NCBI GenBank assembly: GCA_016806145.1
Contig: CP063166.1
Span: 3,410,001 to 3,474,000, forward strand
Length of the DNA: 64,000 nt
Direction: 5' to 3'
DNA from: Variovorax paradoxus
GTDB lineage: Bacteria; Pseudomonadota; Gammaproteobacteria; Burkholderiales; Burkholderiaceae_C
The position numbers were made by a program, and so were the translations under genes. Position 1 is the first letter of the stretch; each line of letters begins with the position of its first letter. Shown here piece by piece: positions 16,023 to 23,887 of the stretch. The notes below the pieces were generated by a model. That model did no database searches. It saw only the letters and a list, made by a program, of their open reading frames with translations, and had not been told where the DNA came from.

Positions 16023-17221
16023 GACGGTCGATGGTGAAGGGAATCCGGGGAGGCCTCGAGTTTCGCGGCACTGCGCCCGCAGGCGATGGCCATGCCGGCC
16101 AGCAGCGCCGCCGCCACGCCGTAGACCCAGGCCGACGAGGCAATGGGCAGCAGCAGCCCGGCCAGCACCGGCCCGGCCCCCGCGCCGATGTCGCGCCAGG
16201 TCGAGCGCGCGGCCAGCGCCTGCACGCGCTCGGGTCCGGGCGTGCGGTGCGCGACGATGGGCGCGATCAGCGGCAGCTGCAGCGCGCGCAGCACCACGAT
16301 CAGCGCCGCGCAGCTCCAGAGCCAGCCCAGGCCGAAGCCCACGAGCGCGAGCGCGGTGATGAGCGACAGGCTCACCAGCAGGCGTTCGGCGCCGAAGCGC
16401 TCGGCCATGCGGCCGCCCACGGGACTGAGCGCGATCTCCGAGAGATAGCGCAGCGCCATCAGCAGGCCGGCCACCACCACCGCGGCGCCCGGCAGCAGGT
16501 CCTTGCCGAGGTACGAGAGGCCGACGATGAACAGGCCGTCGAGCGCCAGCCCTTCCATGAAGGACCAGCCGTCGAGGCTGTTCGGCCGCTGGAAGCGCTT
16601 GCCCGCCACCGCGACCGGATGCGGTGCCGCCGGCAGCCGGCGCGCGGCCAGCAGCCCGAGCAGCGCCACCGCGGCCAGCAGCCAGAAGATGGTGCGCGGC
16701 CCGCTCCAGTGCGCAAGCACCGCGCCCAGCGGCAGCGCCACCACCGGACCGAGCGCGATGAAGGCGCGCGAGCGACCGCTGCGGCGCGCGGCGCCCACGG
16801 GGTCGGCGGTGGCCAGCGCCTGCGTCGAAAGGTTGAAGGCCGCGAAGCACAGGCCCCAGACCAGCCGCAGCGGCAGCAGCAACCACAGCCCCGAGAGCGT
16901 GGCATAGCCGAGGCAGCACAGCACCGCGCCCGCGACGGCCAGCGTGCAGGTGCGGCGGTCGCCGTGGCGCGCATAGAAGTCGGCCACCCAGCCATAGCCG
17001 GCGATGCGCACCAGCCGGTTGGCCGCGAGCAGCAGCCCCGCCTCGGCGAGCGTGACGCCGAACTGCGCGGCATACATCGGCAGCAGCAGGTAGAGCACCA
17101 CGTCGCCCGGCAGCGCGAGCCCGAGCGAGAGCGCGGCGTGGCGGGAGTCGCGGTCGGTGGTGGAGACGGAGGCCGCGAGAGTGGCGGGGACGGAAGCGGA
17201 GCGGCGGGAAGAAGATGACAT
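16019..17221 (-). CDS. MFS transporter
   Basis: A 400-residue 12-helix transporter. GDVVLYLLLPMYAAQFGVTLAEAG marks helix 1, and ANRLVRIAGYGWVADFYARHGDRRT is the motif A region. ATG 17221 is preferred over an upstream TTG at 17260 because the latter adds residues without homology. It is the first gene of a two-gene operon with the flavoprotein and is divergent from a LysR regulator whose start codon lies within a dyad. LysR control of the pair is likely from this arrangement. Confidence 0.8.
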   Translation of the reverse strand: MSSSSRRSASVPATLAASVSTTDRDSRHAALSLGLALPGDVVLYLLLPMYAAQFGVTLAEAGLLLAANRLVRIAGYGWVADFYARHGDRRTCTLAVAGAVLCCLGYATLSGLWLLLPLRLVWGLCFAAFNLSTQALATADPVGAARRSGRSRAFIALGPVVALPLGAVLAHWSGPRTIFWLLAAVALLGLLAARRLPAAPHPVAVAGKRFQRPNSLDGWSFMEGLALDGLFIVGLSYLGKDLLPGAAVVVAGLLMALRYLSEIALSPVGGRMAERFGAERLLVSLSLITALALVGFGLGWLWSCAALIVVLRALQLPLIAPIVAHRTPGPERVQALAARSTWRDIGAGAGPVLAGLLLPIASSAWVYGVAAALLAGMAIACGRSAAKLEASPDSLHHRPS

Positions 17222-17276
17222 CGAGCCCGCATCGTGCGCCCGCGAAGGCCGCGCCGACAAACGACATTAACGCGCC

Positions 17277-17303
17277 GCATGCGTGACAAAATCGCACGCA
17301 TGC
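17277..17303. promoter_or_regulatory. 9+9 inverted repeat over the LysR start codon (likely LysR site)
   Basis: GCATGCGTG (17277-17285) and CACGCATGC (17295-17303) are perfect complements with a 9-base spacer. The second arm contains the ATG of the LysR gene, and the dyad lies within 60 bases of the divergent MFS start. This fits an autoregulatory LysR binding site. Confidence 0.5.
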
Positions 17304-18199
17304 CGTCCCGCGAGCCTCCCCTGAACGCCGTGCGCGCCTTCGCGGCCGCGGCGCGCCACCTGAGCTTCACGCGCGCGGCGCACGAACTGCACGTCACCCA
17401 CAGCGCGATCAGCCGCCAGATCAAGGGCCTCGAAGCCTTCCTCGGCGTGGCGCTGTTCGAGCGCCGCATCCGCCAGGTCGCGCTGACCGCCGAGGGCCAG
17501 CAGTTCTTCGCCGAGGTCGAGCCCGCGCTGGCGCAGATCGGCGCCGCCGCGCGTGCCTTGCAGGCGCAGGGCGCGGCGCGCACGGTACGCATCAACGTGC
17601 GGCCCTCGTTCGCGGTGCGCTGGCTGATCCCGCGCCTGCCCTCCTTCGTCGAGCGCCATCCGGACATCGAGCCGCAGGTGGTCACGAGCACCGTGATGCC
17701 CGAGCAGGTGGCCGACAGCTTCGACATCGCGGTGCGCCGCGGGCTCGAGGGCTGGCCGGGCGCGATCGCGGTGCAGCCCTTCCTCGAGGACGAGGTGCTG
17801 GTGGTCGGCGCGCCCGCGCTGTTCAAGGCCCATCCGCTGCGCGACCTGCGCGCGCTGGCCGCGCACGTGCAGCTGTCGGCGCGCACGCGCAAGGAGGACT
17901 GGGAGGCCTGGAAGAAGCAGGTCGGCGCGCCGCGCGTGCGGCCGGCCGGGCGGCTGCAGTTCGACCACCTGCACTTCGTGCTGCAGGCGGCGGTCGACGG
18001 CCTGGGCATCGCGCTCGCGCCGACCTCGCTGGTGTCGCACGACCTGGCCTCGGGCCGGCTGCACTCGCCGCTGCCCGCGCTGCGCATGCGGCTCGAGCGC
18101 TACTACTACGGGCTTGCGCCGGGCGCGGCGCCCGAGGCGCGGCAGGTGGCGGACTGGTTCGAGGACATGCTGCTGGCGCAGCAGGCCGGCGCGGGCTGA
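17300..18199 (+). CDS. LysR-family regulator, GcvA-like
   Basis: A 299-residue transcription factor. The N-terminal winged helix-turn-helix is PPLNAVRAFAAAARHLSFTRAAHELHVTHSAISRQIKGLE (about 5-44), the GcvA-type pattern. It is followed by the effector domain with RPSFAVRWLIPRLPSFVERHPDIEPQVV. ATG 17300 is chosen since the family begins a few residues before PPLNAV; upstream frames lack homology. It is divergent from the MFS/flavoprotein operon and most likely controls it. The effector is unknown. Confidence 0.9.
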   Translation: MPSREPPLNAVRAFAAAARHLSFTRAAHELHVTHSAISRQIKGLEAFLGVALFERRIRQVALTAEGQQFFAEVEPALAQIGAAARALQAQGAARTVRINVRPSFAVRWLIPRLPSFVERHPDIEPQVVTSTVMPEQVADSFDIAVRRGLEGWPGAIAVQPFLEDEVLVVGAPALFKAHPLRDLRALAAHVQLSARTRKEDWEAWKKQVGAPRVRPAGRLQFDHLHFVLQAAVDGLGIALAPTSLVSHDLASGRLHSPLPALRMRLERYYYGLAPGAAPEARQVADWFEDMLLAQQAGAG

Positions 18200-18215
18200 T
18201 CGACGGAGCGGAAGG

Positions 18216-18297
18216 CGGACGGCCGAACGCAGAGGGCGCGAAGGTTTCGCGAAAGTCGCGGAAGGACTTCCAGAAGGAGTCTGTTTTTGCGGGTCCG
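18216..18297. repeat. Dispersed palindromic intergenic repeat, copy I
   Basis: The block CGGACGGCCGAACGCAGAG, then GCGCGAAGGTTTCGCGAAAG and TCGCGGAAGG, closes with GGGTCCG. It is a degenerate relative of the elements at 50718-50836 and 62266-62388. It fills most of the 141-base gap between the LysR gene and the next MFS gene. The right half has decayed compared with copy II. Confidence 0.6.
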
Positions 18298-18340
18298 TTT
18301 TTGGCCAGCCCGATGCGGGGCGGTCCACGAACATCGCCTC

Positions 18341-19576
18341 ATGCCCTCCACCCTGCCCCGCCCCTTTCTCCACCTGGCCCATGCCAACCTCGCGGCGCAG
18401 TCGGCCGAGCAGCTCGGCCTGGCCGCGGTGCCGCTGGTCGCGGTGATGGCCTATGGCGCGGGCGCCGCCGAGACCGGGCTGCTCGCGGCCGTGCAGACCC
18501 TGCCCTTCCTGCTGCTCGCGATGCCGCTGGGCCTGCTCGCCGACCGCATGCCGCGCCGGCGCCTGATGCTGCGCGCCGAAGTGCTGCGCGCGCTGTCGCT
18601 CCTGCTGATGCTCGCCGTGCTGGCGGCGCCGTGGTCGGCGCGCATGGGCATCGCGGGCATGGCGCTGCTGGGGTTCATCGGCGCGATCGGCACCGTGGCC
18701 TTCAGCGTCGCGGCCCCGGCGCTGGTGCCCGAACTCGTGCCGCGCGACGCGTTGGCGCGCGCCAATGGCCGCATCGAGCTGGCGCGCAGCGCGGCCTTCG
18801 CGGCCGGCCCCGCCGTGGCGGGCGCGCTCGTGGCCTGGACCGGCGCGGGCGCGGCCTTCGTGCTGGCGGCGGCGCTGTCGGCCGCGGCCGTGGCCCTGCT
18901 GTGGACGCTCCCCGAGCCGGCGCGCCGCATGCCCGCCGCGCGCCATCCGTGGACCGAGCTGCGCGAAGGCGCGCGCTTCGTGTTGCGCCATGCCTGGCTG
19001 CGGCCGATGCTGCTGACCGGCGCCATCTTCAACATCGCCTGGTTCGTGCTGCAGGCCGGCTATGTGCCGCACGCGGTGCGCGCGCTCGGCCTCGGCGCGC
19101 GGGGCGTGGGACTCACGCTCGCGATGTATGGCGCGGGCATGGTCGCGGGCGCGCTGCTCACGCCGCGCATCGCGGCGCGCATGAGGTCGGGCAGTGCGAT
19201 CCGCGTCGGGCCGTTCAGCGCGGTGCTGGCCGCGGCGTTGATGGCGTCGACATTGCATTGGCCCAGCGCCGCGCTCGCGGCCTCCTCGCTGTTCGTGTTC
19301 GGCGCCGGGCCGATGGTGTGGACCATCAGCTCGACCACCTTGCGCCAGGGCGTGACACCCGCGGGCATGCTGGGCCGCGTCTCGGCCGTGTTCCTCACGG
19401 TGAATGCCGGCGCGCGGCCCGTGGGTGCCGCCCTTGGCGCGGCGGCCGGCGCGCTGTGGGGCGAGGCCGGGTGCCTGCTGCTCGCGCTCGCGGGCTTCGT
19501 GCTGCAGGCGGCGGTCATCGCGCTCGCGAAGCTCGATGCCGCACCCTCGGATGCGGCGCTGCGCAGCCCTACTTGA
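18341..19576 (+). CDS. MFS exporter, EntS-like (MFS_3) family
   Basis: A 411-residue exporter related to the enterobactin exporter EntS and similar proteins. Features are AVQTLPFLLLAMPLGLLADRMPRRRLMLRAEVLRALSL (helix 2, motif A and helix 3) and LVPRDALARANGRIELARSAAFAAGPAVAGALVAW, a strong signature of this group. ATG 18341 is taken as the first ATG before the N-terminal helix; no clear Shine-Dalgarno is seen. It overlaps the convergent lipoprotein gene by 8 bases. The substrate is unknown. Confidence 0.85.
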   Translation: MPSTLPRPFLHLAHANLAAQSAEQLGLAAVPLVAVMAYGAGAAETGLLAAVQTLPFLLLAMPLGLLADRMPRRRLMLRAEVLRALSLLLMLAVLAAPWSARMGIAGMALLGFIGAIGTVAFSVAAPALVPELVPRDALARANGRIELARSAAFAAGPAVAGALVAWTGAGAAFVLAAALSAAAVALLWTLPEPARRMPAARHPWTELREGARFVLRHAWLRPMLLTGAIFNIAWFVLQAGYVPHAVRALGLGARGVGLTLAMYGAGMVAGALLTPRIAARMRSGSAIRVGPFSAVLAAALMASTLHWPSAALAASSLFVFGAGPMVWTISSTTLRQGVTPAGMLGRVSAVFLTVNAGARPVGAALGAAAGALWGEAGCLLLALAGFVLQAAVIALAKLDAAPSDAALRSPT

Positions 19577-20027
19577 GCGTCGACCAGACCATCGCGCGGC
19601 AGCCCGGCTGGTTGGCGGGCGGCAGCAGGTCGCAGTTGCGCAGCGCCTGGCGCTGGTTGTCGTTCATGCGGTCGTAGCGATCGCGGTCCCGGTCGCGTTC
19701 GCGCTCCCAGCCGCCGCCACCGCCGCCATAGCGGCGCGGGTCTTGCGAGCGGCGGCGCGATTCGATGTCCTGCAGGTTGTCGCGGTCCTGGCGCGAGAGG
19801 TTCTCGTTCTGCAGGCAGCGCGCATAGGCCGGGCTCTCGGGGCGGAAGCCATAGGCCATGCAGTTCTGTTCGTCGCGCATGCGCTGCTCGCGCGCATGCT
19901 CGCCGGGCGTCACGCAGCCCGCGAGCAGCGTGCCCGCGGCAACGGCCACGAGCGCGAGGCGCGGCACGGAAGAATGGAAGGTGCGAAGAAGAAAAAGCGG
20001 TCGGGGGTCGATACGGTTCACAGTCAT
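19569..20027 (-). CDS. Hypothetical lipoprotein
   Basis: A 152-residue putative lipoprotein. The N-terminus has a long basic lead, then a hydrophobic run ending LLAGC (Cys at about 38), a lipobox. The mature part has two Cys-containing segments (EQNCMAYGFRPESPAYARCLQNEN and LRNCDLLPPANQPGCRAMVW) separated by an Arg/Asp/Gly-rich low-complexity linker. Four cysteines outside the lipid site suggest two disulfides in the periplasm. The first cysteine segment resembles small betaproteobacterial lipoproteins of unknown role. It is a single gene, with its 3' end overlapping the convergent MFS gene. Confidence 0.7.
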   Translation of the reverse strand: MTVNRIDPRPLFLLRTFHSSVPRLALVAVAAGTLLAGCVTPGEHAREQRMRDEQNCMAYGFRPESPAYARCLQNENLSRQDRDNLQDIESRRRSQDPRRYGGGGGGWERERDRDRDRYDRMNDNQRQALRNCDLLPPANQPGCRAMVWSTLK

Positions 20028-20065
20028 TGCCGAACTCTAGGTCGCAGAGTTAGGAATGATCTGAA

Positions 20066-21745
20066 TCAATTCTTAAGAAGCACGTCCTCGAAGAAGGCGC
20101 CGATCGGCCGTTCGAGGTCGCGCACCTGGACCTCGAGCACCCAGATGCCGTCGCCCGGAACGAAGTCGGCCTCGGCCAGGCGGTGCTTGCCGTAGAGCGC
20201 ATGCGGGAAGTCCGAGACCCGGTGGCCGGCCGTCTCGCGCACCAGTGCGCAGCCATGCGTGCCTGCAAGCTCGCTCGCGAAATCGTAGAGCGCGGCGCCG
20301 CTCAGTCCACGCCGCCAAGCCTCCTGCGCGCGTTCGAAGATGTCGCGCGCCGCGCGCGTGACGCGCGCGTGGTCGGCATCGGCGCCGCGAACGAAGGTAT
20401 CGCCGTAGTCGCCCTCGTAGCCATCCCAGACCGGACCCAGGTCGACGGTGTAGACGTCGTCCTCGCGCAGGCGCCGCTGGCGATCGACCGGCTCGCGCGA
20501 GGTGCGCTGCGTGTCGGGCCCGAAGCGCACATAGGTCGGATGCCAGTTGTAGGCGGCGCCGAGCCGGCGCAGATGTCGGTCGGCGACCGCGATCGCCTCG
20601 CCCGTGGTCATGCCCGGTTCGATCAGCGCGGCGATCTGCGGCAGCGCCTCCATCGAGCGGCGGCGCGCTTCGAGGATGCCGTCGCGCGTGAACGTGGCGC
20701 CCACCTTCTCCCAGGGATGGCGCGCGACCTGCTTGGTGCTCGGCAAAAACACCTCGGAGACGAAGCGCGCCTTCGGCAGCCCCTCGGCCTGCAGCAGCGC
20801 GCGCGCGTCGCGCACCATGGCCGGGTTGCCGCAGGCATAGACGATGGTCCGCGCCCAGTCGTGCGCGGCCCTCGATGCCGCGTGCTGCACATGCTGTTTG
20901 ACCTCCACGCGCGAAGACGGCACCGCGGTCCAGCGAAAGCCCGCGTGCGCCCGTGCCATCTCGTCGAGCCATTCGGCCGCATAGCAGTCGCGGGCCTCTG
21001 CCACGCCCCAGTAGAGCGACACCGTGCGGAACGCGCCGCTCGCGAGCGCCGTCTGCAGGATCGGCCGAACGCCCGCGAAGCCGGTGCCGGTGGCCAGCAG
21101 CACGAGGTGCTCGATCCCGTCGGCGGGTGCCTGCCAGACGAAGGCGCCGTGGGGCCCTTCGAGCTCGAGCAGGTCCGCGGGTCGAAGCGCCGCGAGACGC
21201 TGCTCGGTGAACAGGCCGCCCGGCATGCGGCGGATATGGAACTCGAGCCGGTTCGCTTCGCCCTCTTCCGACGGCCGGTTGGCGATCGAGAAGCTGCGGC
21301 GCTCGCCCTCCTCGAGCACGAACTGCGCATGCTGCCCCGGCGCGCAGCGAAAGGGCTCGGCGCTCTGCAGCTCGACCACGAGCCGCGTGACCTTGGCCGT
21401 GAGCGGTTCGCAGACCAGCACCTTCGCCGAATGCCGCGATGGCGCGAGCGCCGGCGCGCTCCAGTGCGCGAAGCGCAGCCGCAGGTCGCTGGTGGCGCGG
21501 CACTGGCACATCAGCAGCTCGCCCGCGTCGACCTGGTAGGCCGCCTCCGAAGGCGGCGCGATGCGCTCGACGCTGCCCTCGAGCAGCTGCGCGCGGCACG
21601 AACCGCACTCGCCGCGCTTGCACGAGAACGGCACGGCCACGCCCCGCGCCAGCGCCGCGTCGAGCAGGCTGCCCGCGTCGTCGAGGGGGAATCGCGGGCC
21701 GTCGGGCGCGAGGGTGCAGAAGAAATGCGTGGGGTTCGTCGTCAT
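20066..21745 (-). CDS. Fusion: 2Fe-2S ferredoxin / FAD-NAD ferredoxin reductase / M24 metallopeptidase
   Basis: A single 559-residue frame joining two normally separate protein types. Residues 1-95 form a plant-type ferredoxin with cluster ligands C42, C47, C50 and C80. Residues 105-335 form a ferredoxin-reductase module with the FAD motif RSFSIAN (150-156), the NAD loop ATGTGFAG (218-225) and YACGNPAM (303-310), as in oxygenase reductases. Residues 345-559 form a pita-bread M24 domain whose five metal ligands are all present: D435, D446, H508, E538 and E553, plus the substrate-side H402. The joint FVSEVFLPSTKQ is where reductases normally end. It is divergent from a MocR regulator with shared operator-like dyads. 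The reaction is unknown; an electron-transfer partner and a peptide or creatine-like substrate are possible. Confidence 0.9.
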   Translation of the reverse strand: MTTNPTHFFCTLAPDGPRFPLDDAGSLLDAALARGVAVPFSCKRGECGSCRAQLLEGSVERIAPPSEAAYQVDAGELLMCQCRATSDLRLRFAHWSAPALAPSRHSAKVLVCEPLTAKVTRLVVELQSAEPFRCAPGQHAQFVLEEGERRSFSIANRPSEEGEANRLEFHIRRMPGGLFTEQRLAALRPADLLELEGPHGAFVWQAPADGIEHLVLLATGTGFAGVRPILQTALASGAFRTVSLYWGVAEARDCYAAEWLDEMARAHAGFRWTAVPSSRVEVKQHVQHAASRAAHDWARTIVYACGNPAMVRDARALLQAEGLPKARFVSEVFLPSTKQVARHPWEKVGATFTRDGILEARRRSMEALPQIAALIEPGMTTGEAIAVADRHLRRLGAAYNWHPTYVRFGPDTQRTSREPVDRQRRLREDDVYTVDLGPVWDGYEGDYGDTFVRGADADHARVTRAARDIFERAQEAWRRGLSGAALYDFASELAGTHGCALVRETAGHRVSDFPHALYGKHRLAEADFVPGDGIWVLEVQVRDLERPIGAFFEDVLLKN

Positions 21746-21787
21746 GGGGAGCTTCGTGGGTGGAATGCCTTGGACGCGAATCTAAAT

Positions 21788-21837
21788 AGAATGTGGCCTT
21801 TCCTGTAGATCCATTCTGGAGAAAACGATAAGGCCAC
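21788..21837. promoter_or_regulatory. Paired inverted repeats between the fusion gene and the MocR gene
   Basis: Two nested dyads are visible. GTGGCCTT (21793-21800) pairs with AAGGCCAC (21830-21837), and AGAATG (21788-21793) pairs with CATTCT (21812-21817). They lie between the divergent start codons, and the right arm covers the proposed MocR start. MocR proteins commonly bind repeats in such intervals, so this is a likely operator. Confidence 0.45.
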
Positions 21838-23315
21838 TTTCCAGCACCCCGCAGGCCCGGCGCACGCCATCGAGCCTCGATCTCGCGACCGAACCGCCGC
21901 GCGAGGGCGAGGCCAAGCAGGCCTGGATCTACCGCCAGATCCGCGCGCGCATCCTCGACGGCGCGCTGGCCAAGGGCGCGCGCCTGCCCTCGACCCGGCA
22001 GCTCGCGCAGCGCTGGCAGGTGTCGCGCGTGACCGTCGATGCGGCCTACGACCAGTTGCGCAGCGAGGGCTACCTGGTCAGCCGGGCCGGATCGGGCACC
22101 TATGTGGCGGCGCAGGTGCCCGACCGCTTCCTCGAGGCCGGCGAGGTGAAGCGGCGGCCGGCCGTGCCACGTTCCCGGCCCGCCTGGAAGACCGACATGG
22201 CGCCGCTCGCGGCCACCGAGGCCTACCAGGCCTTCATGGCACGCGTGGCCGATCCGTCTCTGTTCCCGCTCGATCTCTGGCGCCGCACCTTGCAGGCCAG
22301 CGCGCGGCGCGTGACCGCGGCGCAACTGGCCGACGACGATCCCTTCGGGCTGCTGGCGTTGCGCGAGCAGATCGCCCGCTACCTCGGGGTGGCGCGCGGC
22401 ATCGCCTGCGAGGCCGAACGCATCGTGGTCGTCTCGGGCATCCGCGAAGGGCTCGACCTCTGCGCGCGGCTGCTGCTCGCGCCCGGCGACAAGGTGCTGC
22501 TCGAGGACCCCGGCTACCTGCATGCCGCGCCGATTTTCGGCCAGCACGGGCGGCAGGCGGTTCCCGTGCCCATCGATGCCGAGGGCTTCCCGGTCGCGCA
22601 TGCACGCGAACATGCCGATGCGCGGCTCGCGCATCTCACGCCCGCGCACCAGTCGCCCAGCGGCATCACGATGCCGGTATCGCGCCGGCTCGAGCTGCTG
22701 TCGTGGGCCGAGGCCTCGCAGGCCTGGCTGGTCGAGGACGACTACGACAGCGAATTCAGCTACGACAGCGCCCCGCTGCCCGCCCTCAAGAGCCTCGATG
22801 CGGCCGACCGCGTGATCCATTGCGGCAGCTTCAACAAGACCCTGTTCGGCGCGCTGCGCATCGGCTACATGGTGCTGCCGCGCGCGCTGGTCGCCGACTT
22901 CCGCCGCGCCCGCCACATCGCCGGGCGCTCCACCGGCGTGATCGAGCAGATGGCGCTGGCGCGCTTCCTCGAGAGCGGCGACTTCGCGCGCCATGTGCGG
23001 CGCGCGCGCATGGTCTATGCGCGGCGCCGCGACCTCGTGCTCGGCGGCCTGCGCGCCGCGCTCGAGCCCGCGCGGCTGCATGTGACCGGGGAACACGCGG
23101 GCTTCCACCTCGTGTGGTGGCTGCCGCCGGACATGGCGCTGGCGCCGTTCCTGCGCGCGGCCGCGCAGCGCGGACTGCGCTTCCAGGCGATCTCGGATTT
23201 CTGCCGGCGCAAGGACCTGCCACCAGGGCTTGTGATCGGATACACGGCGATGGACGACGCGGCGCTGCGCCGGCACGTAGACGAGCTGCGGCGGCTGATC
23301 GCCGAGTCGCGCTAG
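21828..23315 (+). CDS. MocR-family regulator (GntR winged helix plus aminotransferase domain), non-standard start codon
   Basis: About 495 residues, as usual for the family. The DNA-binding domain reads AWIYRQIRARILDGALAKGARLPSTRQLAQRWQVSRVTV. The aminotransferase-like effector domain carries the PLP-binding lysine in GSFNKTLFGALRIGYMVLP and LVEDDYDSEFSYDSAPLPAL. No ATG, GTG or TTG exists in frame between the stop at 21783 and GTG 22020, and starting at 22020 would remove most of the winged helix. ATA 21828 is proposed because GGAGA lies 5 bases before it; CTG 21816 or a sequence error are alternatives. It is divergent from, and probably controls, the ferredoxin-M24 fusion. Its 3' end overlaps ogt by 4 bases. 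Confidence 0.8.
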   Translation: MRPLSSTPQARRTPSSLDLATEPPREGEAKQAWIYRQIRARILDGALAKGARLPSTRQLAQRWQVSRVTVDAAYDQLRSEGYLVSRAGSGTYVAAQVPDRFLEAGEVKRRPAVPRSRPAWKTDMAPLAATEAYQAFMARVADPSLFPLDLWRRTLQASARRVTAAQLADDDPFGLLALREQIARYLGVARGIACEAERIVVVSGIREGLDLCARLLLAPGDKVLLEDPGYLHAAPIFGQHGRQAVPVPIDAEGFPVAHAREHADARLAHLTPAHQSPSGITMPVSRRLELLSWAEASQAWLVEDDYDSEFSYDSAPLPALKSLDAADRVIHCGSFNKTLFGALRIGYMVLPRALVADFRRARHIAGRSTGVIEQMALARFLESGDFARHVRRARMVYARRRDLVLGGLRAALEPARLHVTGEHAGFHLVWWLPPDMALAPFLRAAAQRGLRFQAISDFCRRKDLPPGLVIGYTAMDDAALRRHVDELRRLIAESR

Positions 23316-23887
23316 AACAACGACGCCATCCCGTTGGGCCGCGCGCCCTCGATGTCGAGCATCCTGAGCTTGGTCAGCGCCCCGCCTCCGGCCGAGAAGC
23401 CGCCGGGCTTGTTGCCGGCCGCGAGCACGCGGTGGCACGGCACCACCGGCGCGAAGGGATTGAGGCCCATGGCCTGGCCCACTGCGCGCGCCAGCGTCTT
23501 GTCGCCCAGTTCCTCGGCGATCTCGCCGTAGGTGCGCGTGTGGCCCGGCGGAATGCGCCGCGCGAGCTCGTAGACGCGCCGATGGAAATCGGACAGGCCG
23601 CGCATGTCGAGCGCGATGTCGCGCAGGTCGTCGTGCGCGCCCTCGAGCAGGGCCTGCACCGCCGCGATCGCGCGTCGCGCCTCGGCATTCGGCTCGGCTT
23701 CGGGCAGCTCGGGAAAGCGCTGCCGCATGCGCCTGAGCGCGGGCTGGAGCGTGGGGTCGTCCTGCGGCAACTGCACGCCGACCAGCCCCCGCGGACCCCA
23801 GGCGATGCCGCAGACACCGAGCGCGGTGTCGAACACGGCGAAGCCGGGCACGGCGGCCTCGTCGGCGAGCGCAAGCGCCTCGTTCAT
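23312..23887 (-). CDS. ogt: Methylated-DNA--protein-cysteine methyltransferase
   Basis: A 191-residue suicidal DNA-repair protein that moves methyl groups from O6-methylguanine to its own cysteine. The active-site motif PVVPCHRVLAAGNKPGGFSAGG is intact near residue 150, preceded by the DNA-binding helix region RRIPPGHTRTYGEIAEELGDKTLARAVGQAMG. The N-terminal half (VFDTALGVCGIAWGPRGLVGVQLP) is the usual Ogt fold. ATG 23887 overlaps the stop of the upstream MFS gene as ATGA. No Ada regulatory domain is present. Confidence 0.92.
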   Translation of the reverse strand: MNEALALADEAAVPGFAVFDTALGVCGIAWGPRGLVGVQLPQDDPTLQPALRRMRQRFPELPEAEPNAEARRAIAAVQALLEGAHDDLRDIALDMRGLSDFHRRVYELARRIPPGHTRTYGEIAEELGDKTLARAVGQAMGLNPFAPVVPCHRVLAAGNKPGGFSAGGGALTKLRMLDIEGARPNGMASLF

